Positions 44,250-54,289 of a stretch of 64,000 bases of DNA are shown one piece after another (the first letter of the stretch is position 1; each line of letters begins with the position of its first letter). The DNA lies in NCBI RefSeq assembly GCF_000270245.1, contig NC_015635.1, positions 2,046,001 to 2,110,000 on the forward strand, written 5' to 3'. Origin of the DNA: Microlunatus phosphovorus NM-1 (GTDB lineage Bacteria; Actinomycetota; Actinomycetes; Propionibacteriales; Propionibacteriaceae). Both the position numbers and the translations under genes were made by a program. Below the pieces are notes generated by a model, which had not been told where the DNA came from, searched no databases, and saw only the letters and a list, made by a program, of their open reading frames with translations.

Positions 44250-46161
44250 CGGCATCGCCCCGAGCAACGTCCGGCTGACCCTGTGCCGCGGCGAGCATGA
44301 TCAGCTGGGAGCGGCGGTGGATGCCGAGCTTGTCGTAGACATGGCTCAGATGGAACTCGACAGTCTTGATGCTCAGGAACATCTGATCTGCCACTTGGCG
44401 GTTGGACAGCCCTCGCGCGACGGTGAGCGCGACCTGGAGCTCCTGATTGGTCAGCGCGCTGAAGCCGGCGACGGGTTGCTCGCTCGCGCGTTGTCGGACG
44501 CCCGACGCCTGGAGCTCGGCACGCGCTCGCGCTGCCCAGTCGGGGGCGCCGAGGCGTTCGAAGGTGGCCAGCGATGCCTGCAGATGGGGTCGGGACTCCG
44601 CTCGCTGGCGGCGTCGGCGCAGGACGGAACCGAGGAACAACCGAGTCCGCGCCTCCTCGAACGGCATCGGTGCCCGGGCATGCCAGTCGAGCGCTTGGCT
44701 GAGGTGCTCGAGCGCGTTCTCCGGCTCGAGGAGCGCACGGGAACGCGCCGCCACGGCGGCGGCGGTCGGGATCGGGTGGTCCGCCACCGAACGTTCGAGC
44801 CGGACCAGTACGCGATGAGCCTCGTCCGGCAGGCCGTAGTGGCTGTACGCCTCGATCAGGTCACTGGACCACCACAGCACCGGTGTGTCGTGCAGTCCGC
44901 TGTCCTGGGCGAGGTCGTCCAGCACCAAGAGGTTCTCGATCGCGCTGAGGTAGCGGCCCTGGGTCAGTTCCAGCAGGCCGAGCGCGGCATGGGCGTACGC
45001 GATGTAAGGCCGCCCGCCCATGCGTTCCGCTCCTTCGACCGACTCGGCGACGTGCTGTCGGCACTCCTCGGCCAACCCCATCACCGCCTCGATCCGGGCA
45101 AGCGTGGCCAGGCTGCTGGGTCGCTCGTTGGCCCATCCGGTGCTCTCGACCAACTGCAGGGCCTCATGCGCCGAAGCCCGGGCGGCGCTCCAGCGGCCGC
45201 GCCAGAGGTACACCCATCGGGCCGTTGCCGTTCCGACTCGGCCGGCTCGCCTGGCACTGCGTTCCCGCGCTCCGGCTACCGCCCGCTCCAGCAGTTCGGC
45301 GGCTCGATCGGTGTCCTCACTGCACAGCCGAGCCAGGCTGATGACCAGGCTGAGCTGGTCGGCCATCTCGGAGCCGAGCGGATCGATGGCCGCAATCTCC
45401 GCTGTCCGCGGATCGAGCAGCGCGCGGACATTCACCGCCTCTCCACACAGGCCCAGCACCATGGCTCGGATGCCGACCACACCCAATGGTGGTTGCCGCC
45501 GGTCGGCGGAGGTCAGCTGGATGGCCCGCTCGGAGACCTGCCGCGCCCTCGCCAGATCGCCGATCTCCACGCTGGCGAGCGCCGCATCGGCGAGCATCGC
45601 TATTGCCTGGCCGGGGTCGACCGAGGCAGCCTCCTCGGCCAGCCGGAGCAGCGCATCACGGCCGGCGACGGTGGGTGCTCGCCACATGCTGATGCGATAC
45701 ATCGAATGGCGGACAGCCCGGGTGAGCTCGGGATCGTCGGTCAGGGTGAGCACTCGACAGAGCAGCTCGTAGGACTCCCCGACACCGCCGCTCAGCCTGA
45801 TGCTCTTGGCTGCATTGACGAGCCGCCGGGCTGCCGGCCCTCCGGCTGGGGTGAGCTCGGCGCTACGCAGAAAGAGGTTCCCGGCAACGGCGAAGCTGTC
45901 GGCCGTGAACTCCGCCCAAGCGGCGGCCTCCAGCTGAGCGGCCAGGGCCTCCTCCGCCATCCCGCCGGCGGCCACCAGGTGCCAGGCCTGATGCTCGAGC
46001 GCGTTGGGCAGGCCCGAGTCCTGCAGTGCCGCGGCGGCCCTCAGGTGGGCCTGCCGACGGTGCTGGGGCAGCGAGATCTGGAAGACGGCAGCCCGGATCA
46101 GCGGGTGCCGGAAGCGCGGACCGTCGGGACCCAGCGCGACCAGACCCGCAGTCGATGGCGA
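44242..46161 (-). pseudogene. LAL-type LuxR regulator lacking its ATPase part
   Basis: The C-terminal ~640 residues of a large ATP-binding LuxR regulator. At the upstream edge, FRHPLIRAAVFQISLPQHRR is the typical LAL segment that follows the AAA ATPase. TPR-like helices follow and the protein ends with LTNQELQVALTVARGLSNRQ, a LuxR HTH (FLSIKTVEFHLSHVYDKLGI). The frame opens at 46161 after a TGA, with no Walker motifs and no good start before a GTG at 45975. The missing ATPase half and the truncated sigma gene on the other strand meet at about 46150. Confidence 0.8.
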
Positions 46162-46732
46162 TCAGCAGGCGTGGGCGGAGCTGGTGGACCGGTTCCAGTC
46201 CCTGATCAACGCCGTCGCCCACCGGCATCGGCTGAACGCGACCGATGCGGCCGACGTGAGCCAGGCGGTGTGGACGAAGCTGGTGGTGCACCTGCCACGG
46301 CTCCGGTGCGCCCTGGCCCTACCAGGTTGGATCTCGGTCACCACGGCCCGTGAGTGCCTGGGAGTGCTGGCCGATGCCGGTCGCGTCACCACGACCGACC
46401 CGGTCATTCTGGCTGAACGGGACAACCGGCGTCATCACTTGCTGGGTGCGAATGACACGCCCGATCTCGACGACGCTCTGATCCGGCTGGAGACGGCCCG
46501 GGCGCTCCGCGACGGTCTCGCAGAGCTTCCCGGCAACCAGCGCGATCTGCTCACTCTGCTGGTCGCCGACCCGCCTCTGTCGTACGCGCAGATCAGCGCG
46601 ACGCTCCAGATGCCGGTCGGCAGCATCGGGCCCACTCGCGCCCGCTATCTGACCCAGCTGCGCAAGACCGCAGCTGTCAGGCAGCTGCTCTGCGATCGTG
46701 GGCCGGTCGCGAAGAGCGCTGTGGCTGCCTGA
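46142..46732 (+). pseudogene. ECF-type sigma factor lacking its first codons
   Basis: Sigma-70 family protein: AVDGDQQAWAELVDRFQ (start of region 2), ADVSQAVWTKLVVHLPRL, then region 4 LPGNQRDLLTLLVADPPLSY and TLQMPVGSIGPTRARYLTQL. Recognisable homology begins at 46148 with no start codon; family members have about 10-20 more residues. Upstream is the antisense LAL gene, also cut. The rest is intact to TGA 46730, so an upstream fusion start could still give a product, but I read the gene as 5'-truncated. Confidence 0.7.
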
Positions 46733-46934
46733 AGCACTCCCTGGTCAGATAGAGGGCGGGGAATGGGCGGTGTCGGCCGTCGTGGCTCCGAGGACCCCCG
46801 GAGCCTCTGCAGCACGGAATCGGTGATCCCACCCCCGGTCTCACCCGTCGGGTGGATGCCGGAGGGACGGCCCGGATGGTCTCCTCGATGAAGGGCCGCA
46901 GGGGCTCGATTCATTGGCCGGCAAGGAGAACCCG

Positions 46935-48011
<1,077 letters not shown>

Positions 48012-48021
48012 GGAGGATCCC

Positions 48022-48897
48022 ATGTCTGCCAAGCACCCTGTCGTGGCCATCACCGGTTCCTCCGGCGCCGGCACCACCTCGGTCATGCGTACGTTCGAGC
48101 AGATCTTCCGTCGCGAGAAGGTGAACGCAGCCTTCGTCGAAGGAGACAGCTTCCACAAATTCGACCGGATGGCGATGAAGGGCGAGATGGCTCGGGCGAT
48201 CGCCGAGAGCGACCACTCGTTCAGCCACTTCGGGCCGGAGGCCAACCTGTTCGTCGAGCTCGAGGACCTGTTCCGTGAGTACGGCGAGACCGGCGGCGGT
48301 CGCGTCCGCAGGTATCTGCACGACAATCGGGAAGCAGCCCCGTACAGGCAGGAGCCGGGCACCTTCACACCGTGGCAGGACCTGCCCGAAGACACGGATC
48401 TGTTGTTCTACGAGGGACTGCACGGCGCGGTGGCGACCGAGAGCGTCGACGTGGCCAAGTACGCCGATCTGTTGATCGGCGTCGTGCCCGTGATCAACCT
48501 CGAATGGATCCAGAAGCTCCATCGGGACAAGGCGCAGCGCGGTTACTCCACCGAGGCGGTCACCGAGACGATCCTGCGGCGGATGCACGACTACGTGAAC
48601 TACATGTGCCCGCAGTTCTCGCGGACGCATGTCAACTTCCAGCGAGTGCCGGTCGTGGACACGTCGAACCCGTTCATCGCCCGGACGATCCCGAGCGCCG
48701 ACGAGTCGATGCTGGTGATCAGGTTCGCCAACCCACGGGGGATCGATTTCCCTTACCTGCTGTCGATGCTGCACGACTCGTTCATGTCGCGGCCGAACAC
48801 CATCGTGTGTCCCGGCGGGAAGATGGACCTGGCCATGCAGTTGATCTTCACGCCGATGCTGTGGCGGCTGCTGGAGCGACGCAACAAGGCGCGCTAG
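48022..48897 (+). CDS. cbbP: Phosphoribulokinase
   Basis: A 291-residue proteobacterial-type phosphoribulokinase. P-loop VVAITGSSGAGTTSVMRTF at the N-terminus; VEGDSFHKFDRMAM; HFGPEANLFVEL; LFYEGLHGAV (Walker B/catalytic Glu); PVINLEWIQKLHRDKAQRGYS; MHDYVNYMCPQFSRTHVNFQRVP. It phosphorylates ribulose-5-phosphate, the RuBisCO substrate-forming step and a hallmark of the Calvin cycle. ATG 48022 follows AGGAGG. It is cotranscribed with cbbF and overlaps the converging HAD phosphatase gene by 4 bp. Confidence 0.94.
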   Translation: MSAKHPVVAITGSSGAGTTSVMRTFEQIFRREKVNAAFVEGDSFHKFDRMAMKGEMARAIAESDHSFSHFGPEANLFVELEDLFREYGETGGGRVRRYLHDNREAAPYRQEPGTFTPWQDLPEDTDLLFYEGLHGAVATESVDVAKYADLLIGVVPVINLEWIQKLHRDKAQRGYSTEAVTETILRRMHDYVNYMCPQFSRTHVNFQRVPVVDTSNPFIARTIPSADESMLVIRFANPRGIDFPYLLSMLHDSFMSRPNTIVCPGGKMDLAMQLIFTPMLWRLLERRNKAR

Positions 48898-49658
48898 CGG
48901 CCGAGGCGGTTGCCCAGCCGGTGGTCGAACCACTCGACCAATCGAGGATCGTCGAACCCGTCGGTGACCAGGGTGGCGCCGGTGAAATCGTCGTCGCGGG
49001 TGTAGGGGTTGGCGGTGACCAGCACCGGCAGTCCGGCGCCCACCGCGGCACGTACGCCGTTGCCGGAGTCTTCGACCACCACCACGCCGTCGCTGTCGCC
49101 GATCCGTCGGATCACCTCGCGGTAGACCGTCGGGTCCGGCTTGAGATCGGTGACCTCGGATCCGGTGATCACGATGTCGAACCGATCGCCGAAGACCCGA
49201 TCCAGCAGCGGAGCGACCCACGCCCGAGTGCCCGTGGTCGCGACGTGCATCGGCACGCCGGCCGCGGTCAGGCGGTCCAGCAGGGCGATCACGCCCGGTC
49301 GCGGGCCGATCTGTCCGTGCTCGCTGCGGAGTTCTGTCGAGCAAGCCTCACCAGGTGCGGGTAGCTCGACAGAAATCGGGGTCTGGACCAGCTCGCGCAT
49401 GATCTCGGTCTTGCGCCGGTGCACACGGCGGGCCAGCGCGACGGACTCCTCGTGAGTACGACCGTTGGCCTCGAACCAGGCCGTCAGCCGCTGCGCTCCG
49501 CCGGCGATGCGAATCAGCCGACCGTACGTCTCCACGTCCCAGTGGTCCGGCAGGCCGAACTCCTCGAAGGCGGCGTTGAACGCCACCCGGTGTCCGTCTC
49601 GCTCACTGTCGACCAGGGTGCCGTCGACATCGAAGACGACCGCCCGCAGCCGGTTCAC
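48894..49658 (-). CDS. HAD phosphatase, CbbY/Gph-like
   Basis: A 254-residue HAD-superfamily phosphatase: DxDGT motif VVFDVDGTLVDSERDGHRVAFNAAF (with the CbbY-like ERDGHR-AFN cap), motif II HVATTGTRAW, motif III LKPDPTVYREV and motif IV VVVEDSGNGVRAA. CbbY removes phosphate from xylulose-1,5-bisphosphate, a misfire inhibitor of RuBisCO; Gph acts on 2-phosphoglycolate. The ERDGHRxxFN residues and the location favour CbbY. The GTG start is 49658, 12 bp downstream of the rpe stop, so it is in one operon with rpe. Confidence 0.85.
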   Translation of the reverse strand: MNRLRAVVFDVDGTLVDSERDGHRVAFNAAFEEFGLPDHWDVETYGRLIRIAGGAQRLTAWFEANGRTHEESVALARRVHRRKTEIMRELVQTPISVELPAPGEACSTELRSEHGQIGPRPGVIALLDRLTAAGVPMHVATTGTRAWVAPLLDRVFGDRFDIVITGSEVTDLKPDPTVYREVIRRIGDSDGVVVVEDSGNGVRAAVGAGLPVLVTANPYTRDDDFTGATLVTDGFDDPRLVEWFDHRLGNRLGR

Positions 49659-49670
49659 CGAACGCCCATC

Positions 49671-50390
49671 TCAGCGGATGCTCTCGGCGGCCGCTGCCCG
49701 GAGCCTCGCGACGGCGGCCGCCTTGCCCTCGGGGTAGGCGTACATCCACGAGCCGGAGATGAACACGTCCGCGCCGGCAGCTGCGGCTCCATGGATGGTG
49801 TGCTCGGTGATCCCGCCGTCGACCTCGAGCTCGATGTCGAGCCCGGCCTCCTCGATCATCCGGCGCAGCCGGGCGATCTTCGGCTCGACGGCCGCGATGT
49901 AGGCCTGGCCCCCGAAGCCTGGGTTGACCGTCATGGCGAGGATCAGATCGGTCTCCTCGAGGACGTGCTGCACGACTTCGGGACCGGTGTGCGGATTCAC
50001 CGCGACGCCGCTGCGGGCGCCCAGTTCGCGGATCCGATGCAGGGTCCGGTGCAGATGAGTGCACGCCTCAGCGTGCACGATGATCAGATCGCAGCCGGCG
50101 TCTGCATAGCGGGGGAGCAACTCGTCCGGATTGACCACCATCAGATGGGCCTCGAACCCGACGGAGCTGTGTGGCCGGGCCGCGGCGATGACATCGGGGC
50201 CGAAGGTCAGGTTCGGGACGAACACCCCGTCCATGACGTCCCACTGGATACGGTCCACCCCGGCCTCGCACAGCTCCCGCACCTCCTTGCCGATGCGGGC
50301 GAAGTCAGCCGGCAGCACGGACGGAACGATCAGTGGCTGCCGGACGCGGACTGGCCCGGCGGGTTGACTGCGACTGTCCAGCACGATCAT
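49671..50390 (-). CDS. rpe: Ribulose-phosphate 3-epimerase
   Basis: A 239-residue TIM-barrel epimerase: VPSVLPADFARIGKEV, DRIQWDVMDGVFVPNLTFGP (catalytic Asp, metal His replaced by the usual WDVMDGxFVPN block), FEAHLMVVNP, NPGFGGQAYI, IELEVDGGI (second catalytic Asp) and GADVFISGSWMY. It interconverts ribulose-5-P and xylulose-5-P for RuBP regeneration. ATG 50390 follows GAGGCTCC. Its 26-bp leader is shared with the aldolase gene. It is divergent from the response-regulator gene. Confidence 0.93.
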   Translation of the reverse strand: MIVLDSRSQPAGPVRVRQPLIVPSVLPADFARIGKEVRELCEAGVDRIQWDVMDGVFVPNLTFGPDVIAAARPHSSVGFEAHLMVVNPDELLPRYADAGCDLIIVHAEACTHLHRTLHRIRELGARSGVAVNPHTGPEVVQHVLEETDLILAMTVNPGFGGQAYIAAVEPKIARLRRMIEEAGLDIELEVDGGITEHTIHGAAAAGADVFISGSWMYAYPEGKAAAVARLRAAAAESIR

Positions 50391-50393
50391 GAG

Positions 50394-50419
50394 CGGAGCC
50401 TCTCGGGAGTGCAGGAGCG
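50394..50419 (-). promoter_or_regulatory. Leader element shared with the aldolase gene
   Basis: These 26 bp directly upstream of the rpe ATG match 53401-53426 upstream of the aldolase ATG with one mismatch. The core CGGAGCCTCTCGGGAGTGC (plus-strand sense) includes the GAGG ribosome site on the minus strand. It may be a common 5' untranslated control segment. Confidence 0.5.
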
Positions 50420-50443
50420 ATCCGACATCTGCCATCCGATCGC

Positions 50444-50483
50444 GTGGAGTCGATCGAGCACTCACCCAGGTGGGTGGAGTCGA
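50444..50483. promoter_or_regulatory. Repeats in the response-regulator promoter
   Basis: GTGGAGTCGA occurs directly at 50444-50453 and 50474-50483, 30 bp apart (about three helix turns). The palindrome CACCCAGGTGGGTG (50463-50476) lies between and overlaps the second. Position between rpe and the response regulator suggests an operator for either direction. Confidence 0.4.
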
Positions 50484-50539
50484 GGGTGAAGTTTGGTCGG
50501 AGCCTCCCGTCCCCGCGGTGCACAGATACGCTGACGGTT

Positions 50540-51208
50540 ATGGCGGATCCGGCCCCGAGTCCTTTGCGTCTGGTGCTGGTCGATGATCACGAGATGGTGC
50601 TGCAAGGCCTGACCGCGATGCTCGGGCACTTCCCCGACGAGGTCCAGATCGTCGGTCGGGCGACCACCGCGGGCGCGGCGCTCGCGCTGGTGGCCGAGCT
50701 CGCCCCCGATGCGGTGCTCTGCGATGTACGGATCGGCAAGGAGAGCGGTCTCGACCTGTGCCGTCAGATCACCTCCCAGCACCCCGCGACCAAGGTCGTG
50801 CTGCTCACTGTCTACGACGACGAGCACTACCTGTTCCAGGCTTTGCGGGTCGGCGCCTCCGGATACATCCTCAAACGCATCGACGGACAGGAGTTGGTCA
50901 ATCACCTGCGCCTGGTACGTGAGGGAGAGACGGTCGTCGATCATGCGCTGGCTGGCCGGGTGGCGCTCTCGGCGGCCCGGCTCAGCGCCGGCGAGTTCTG
51001 GTCCGGTGCCCATCTCGGCCTTACTCAACGCGAGTCGGAGGTCCTCGAGCTCCTCGTGGCCGGACACTCGAACAAGGGTGTGGCGAGCAAGCTGGTGGCC
51101 AGCGAGGACACCGTCAAGACCCACATCCGCGGGCTCTACCGCAAGCTCGGGGTCTCCGACCGCAGCGGGGCGATCGCGGTCGCTCTACGCGAAGGATTGT
51201 TCCGATGA
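50540..51208 (+). CDS. NarL/LuxR-type response regulator
   Basis: A 222-residue regulator. Receiver domain 1-120: LRLVLVDDHEMVLQGL, phospho-acceptor Asp in VLCDVRIGKESGLDL (near 62), and KVVLLTVYDD with the conserved Thr. C-terminal LuxR HTH at about 161-220 (LTQRESEVLELLVAGHSNKG, VASEDTVKTHIRGLYRKLGV). It overlaps the sensor kinase gene by 4 bp (ATGA). Embedded in the Calvin-cycle genes, it may set cbb expression alongside cbbR, an inference from position. Confidence 0.87.
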   Translation: MADPAPSPLRLVLVDDHEMVLQGLTAMLGHFPDEVQIVGRATTAGAALALVAELAPDAVLCDVRIGKESGLDLCRQITSQHPATKVVLLTVYDDEHYLFQALRVGASGYILKRIDGQELVNHLRLVREGETVVDHALAGRVALSAARLSAGEFWSGAHLGLTQRESEVLELLVAGHSNKGVASKLVASEDTVKTHIRGLYRKLGVSDRSGAIAVALREGLFR

Positions 51209-52404
51209 CGGAGACCTCCGAGGAGCCGACTCCTGACGGATCGATGCCCAGCGCTGTCCCGGACGCGGAGCAGCTGGCCAGCCGTTTCGAGGCCGACGGT
51301 GTCCTGCTGTATCTCATCGATGGCCAGGAACTGAGCATCGTCGACATCTGGCCGCCGCACGCTTCGGCGGGCACCCTGAAACTGCAGGTCGGCTTCGGGG
51401 TGACCGGATTGGTGGCGCGTACTCGCAAGCCAGTGCTGATCAACGCGGATTCACCGCGCAACGCGCTGCACCGCCGGCTGCTGAGGCTCGAACCACGACA
51501 GACCGTCGCGCGGATGTGCGTACCGCTGCCCGGTCTGGAGGGGGAGATGGTCGGGGTGCTGGCGGTCCACCGGAGTCCTGACCGCCCGTTCGACCAGGCT
51601 GATCTCGATGATGCGGAGTCACTGGCCGCGCTGCTCGGTCTGCAGCTGCACGCGAACCGGCTGTGGCGCGCCGTCAGCCGGCACCGCACCGAGCGAGACC
51701 GCCTGATCGAGCAGGCCATCTCAGCACAGGAGGCGGAGCGCCGGCGGATCGCCTTCGATCTGCACGACGGGGTCACGACGGCGCTCGCGTCCATGTCGTT
51801 CCATCTGTCGTCGGCTGATCTGACCGTCTCCCGTCTCGAGGCGGGAGAACCAGAGGGAGCCGGTCGCCGGGACGCGTTCGACAGCGTTCGCCAGGAGCTG
51901 GCCACGACCCGAGGACTCGTCGACCTTGCCTACAACCAGACCCGCGCGGCCATCTCCGGGCTGCACAGCCTGGTCCTGGACGACCTGGGTCTGGTCGCCG
52001 CGATCGAATCGTTGGTGCAGAGCGCCGGACGCCCCGGCGGCCCGAGGATCGACTTCTTCGTCGATCCGGAGGCCGACGTCGACGAGGTCCCCGATCACGC
52101 CGCTGCCGCGCTGTATCGGATCGCCCAGGAGGTATTGAGCAACGCGGTCAAGCACTCCGCGGCGAAGCGGATCGTGATCTCGTTGCGCCGAGTCGGCGAC
52201 TCCATGGTGCTCGGCTGCGCCGACGACGGTACGGGCTTCGATCCGGAGGAGCGGCTCACCGCCCGCGCCCAGGACAACGACGGTGCCCAGCACTTCGGGC
52301 TGAGCTCGGTCGCCGAGCGGTGCGCCATGATGGAGGCCTCACTACGGATCGAGTCCGCTCCGGGACGAGGCACCACAGTGCTGGTCGAGCTCCCGCTGAG
52401 GTGA
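51205..52404 (+). CDS. GAF-domain sensor histidine kinase (HisKA_3)
   Basis: A 399-residue cytoplasmic kinase with no transmembrane segments. GAF domain about 20-155 (LQVGFGVTGLVARTRKPVLI, MCVPLPGLEGEMVGVLAVHR). DHp: ISAQEAERRRIAFDLHDGVT (phospho-His near 187, HisKA_3 type). HATPase: YRIAQEVLSNAVKHS (~308), GCADDGTGFD, GLSSVAERCAMM. The soluble GAF sensor would read a diffusible or redox signal. The partner is the overlapping response regulator. No Cys cluster for an iron-sulphur sensor is visible. Confidence 0.87.
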   Translation: MTETSEEPTPDGSMPSAVPDAEQLASRFEADGVLLYLIDGQELSIVDIWPPHASAGTLKLQVGFGVTGLVARTRKPVLINADSPRNALHRRLLRLEPRQTVARMCVPLPGLEGEMVGVLAVHRSPDRPFDQADLDDAESLAALLGLQLHANRLWRAVSRHRTERDRLIEQAISAQEAERRRIAFDLHDGVTTALASMSFHLSSADLTVSRLEAGEPEGAGRRDAFDSVRQELATTRGLVDLAYNQTRAAISGLHSLVLDDLGLVAAIESLVQSAGRPGGPRIDFFVDPEADVDEVPDHAAAALYRIAQEVLSNAVKHSAAKRIVISLRRVGDSMVLGCADDGTGFDPEERLTARAQDNDGAQHFGLSSVAERCAMMEASLRIESAPGRGTTVLVELPLR

Positions 52405-52406
52405 TA

Positions 52407-53396
52407 TCAGGTTGCGGCGGCGGCCTGGCGGCAGTTGGCCAGCAGTCGGCTCTGGGCCGCGGCGACGTTCTCCGGATTGCCGGCCCACGTTCGCAGGGCC
52501 GCACTGACCAGGGCACGCCCGAAGGAGAAGGTGACCCCCCAGGGCCGGTTGGGCAACGCGGCCAGCGCGGTCAGGAACGCACACACGTCGTCGGTCGGAT
52601 GACCACCGGACAGGAAGGCGATCCCCGGCACGCTCGCCGGCACCGTCTCGCGCAGCACCTCGTACGTCGCCGTGGCGACCTCCGCCGGCGACAGCTTGGG
52701 CGCATCCAGCCCCGGAGTGACGAAGTTCGGCTTGAGCACGATCCCCGCCAAGTCCACCTCGGCGGCCTCGAGCTCGTCGAACACCGCGGTCAGCGCCAAT
52801 TGGGTCGTCGCGGCCGACGCGGCGAGCTCGTGATCGCCCGTGCAGAGCACCTCCGGCTCGACGATCGGCACGATGCCGTGCTCCTGGCACCGGGCCGCAT
52901 AGCGGGCCAGCGCGTGCCCGTTGGCGCGGGCGACGTACGGATCGGCCGTGTGCACATCGAAGACGGCGCGCCACTTGGCGAAGGCCGCCCCACGCTCGGC
53001 GTACGAGGCGAGTCGGGCACCCAAGCCGTCCAGGCCCTCGGTGATCAACGCCCCGTCTCGACCCGGCAACGGCGTGGTGCCGGTGTCCACCTTGATCCCC
53101 GGAAGGATGCCCAACTCGCGGCAGGAAGCCGGGAACGCGCGTCCGTCGCTCAGCCGCTGCCCGAACGTCTCGTCGGCCAGGATGATGCCGCTCACCGACT
53201 CCGACAGTCCGGGCGCGGTGAGCAGCAGCTCGCGGTAGTCGCGGCGGGCGGTCTCGCTCGCCGGGATGCCGTCCGCTTCGAGACGGGCGGACATCGTCTT
53301 GATCGACTCGTCGGCGGCGAGGATGCCGCGACCGCCGTGGGTCAGCTCTCGCGCGGTCTCAAAGAGGGCAGCGGTGTTCGTCAGGAGTGCGGTCAT
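52407..53396 (-). CDS. Class I fructose-bisphosphate aldolase
   Basis: A 329-residue class I (Schiff-base) aldolase: GRGILAADESIKTMSARLE, ESVSGIILADETFGQRLSDG, GIKVDTGTTPLPG, FAKWRAVFDVH, VPIVEPEVLC, GIVLKPNFVTPG (Lys of the Schiff base) and FLSGGHPTDD. Calvin operons more often carry class II CbbA, so a class I enzyme here is less usual. It joins triose phosphates for RuBP regeneration. ATG 53396; its leader is near-identical to that of rpe. It ends 3 bp after the kinase stop on the opposite strand. Confidence 0.92.
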   Translation of the reverse strand: MTALLTNTAALFETARELTHGGRGILAADESIKTMSARLEADGIPASETARRDYRELLLTAPGLSESVSGIILADETFGQRLSDGRAFPASCRELGILPGIKVDTGTTPLPGRDGALITEGLDGLGARLASYAERGAAFAKWRAVFDVHTADPYVARANGHALARYAARCQEHGIVPIVEPEVLCTGDHELAASAATTQLALTAVFDELEAAEVDLAGIVLKPNFVTPGLDAPKLSPAEVATATYEVLRETVPASVPGIAFLSGGHPTDDVCAFLTALAALPNRPWGVTFSFGRALVSAALRTWAGNPENVAAAQSRLLANCRQAAAAT

Positions 53397-53400
53397 GGGG

Positions 53401-53426
53401 CGGAGCCTCTCGGGAGTGCGGGAGCG
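53401..53426 (-). promoter_or_regulatory. Leader element shared with rpe
   Basis: Matches 50394-50419 with one mismatch in 26 bp and sits 4 bp from the aldolase ATG. Identity ends just beyond it, so the similarity is local to the 5' leader. Confidence 0.5.
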
Positions 53427-53464
53427 GTCATGCCCGAGCCTGGCCGATCGGTGGCGTTCCGGCC

Positions 53465-54187
53465 TCACCCCTGCGGGCGAAGTCGTGTGTGAAACGCAGC
53501 TGCCCCCACCAGGTCGGGGTCGCAGACATGGCGAAGGAGCAGCCGGGTCGCGGCCGTCGGCTCGGGCGTGGTGCACAGGTGCCATGGTCGGTCCAGCGGA
53601 GTGCCCGACACCGGGTACGCCATGAGGTCGCCGGACTCCAGCTGAGCACGCGCGGCCTCCTCGTGAACCAGCGTCACCCCCAGCCCCTGGCCCGCGGCTG
53701 CGACCGCGGCGCCCGAGGTGCCGAGGGTGAGCAGCGGCGGGGCGGCTTGGAGCCGAGTGAGCAGCGCCAGCGTCGTGTCCCGCGTCCCCGAGCCGATGGC
53801 GGTGAGCAGCCAGGTCGAGGTCAGCGGGTCGCCAACCGCTCCGGGCCGGCCGACCACCACCAGCCGGTTGGCACGCCGCGCACGGGTGAGCAACCCCGAC
53901 CCCCGAGGTGGCCGTCCGGCGAGCACCACGTCGAGCTGGTGATCGACCGCGAGTGCGAACAGCTCGGCGCGGGGAAGCACGGACAAGGAGAGCTCGACCT
54001 GGGGATGCAGCCGCGCGAAGGAGGCGATCAGCCGGGGCAGGACATACTCGCTCGCGGTGGACACGGCGCCGATCCGCACCCGTCCACGGTCCGCGTCGTG
54101 CACCGCTCCGGCGGCCTCCGCCAGCAGGCCCACCAGCTTGCGGGCGTAGCCGGCGAAGGCCGCGCTGGCGACTTGGGGTGAGGTCAC
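53465..54187 (-). pseudogene. cbbR: LysR-type regulator CbbR without its HTH domain
   Basis: The remaining frame covers the linker helix (FAGYARKLVGLLAEAAGAV) and the LysR substrate-binding domain (GRVRIGAVSTASEYVLPRLIA, LSLSVLPRAELFALAVDHQLDVVLAG, GVTLVHEEAARAQLESGDL). LysR proteins normally carry ~60-65 N-terminal residues of winged helix before the linker; these are absent. At 54158-54175 the frame passes directly into the antisense of the RuBisCO large-subunit 3' end. cbbR is usually divergent from cbbL, so both lost their 5' ends together. As it stands it could not bind DNA. Confidence 0.8.
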
Positions 54188-54248
54188 CTTCGACTACACC
54201 AGCACCGATGCCCCCGACTTCGTCCCGACCGTCACTGCGTCGGTCTGA
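54150..54248 (+). pseudogene. cbbL: RuBisCO large subunit, last ~24 codons only (form IC)
   Basis: The plus-strand frame ending TGA 54246-54248 encodes [20 protein letters not shown] then TVTASV, the C-terminus of form IC/ID CbbL (compare LDTWKDITFNYTSTDTADFV in proteobacterial forms). An in-frame TAG at 54147 closes it; the preceding ~455 residues with the active site are missing. cbbS follows 41 bp later with a normal ribosome site, so the cbbL-S-X order is preserved. The junction with cbbR lies at about 54158-54175. Confidence 0.82.
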
Positions 54249-54289
54249 CCAGACGCATTGACCAGACGTCACTGACAAGGAGCACTGCC

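Noticed and set aside
44104-46353. Long plus-strand frame opposite the LAL gene
   Set aside because: A shadow of the LAL coding sequence, with no domain pattern.
46799-46808. CGGAGCCTCT upstream of cbbF as a third copy of the rpe/aldolase leader
   Set aside because: Only 10 bp match and the orientation relative to the gene is reversed, so it may be chance.
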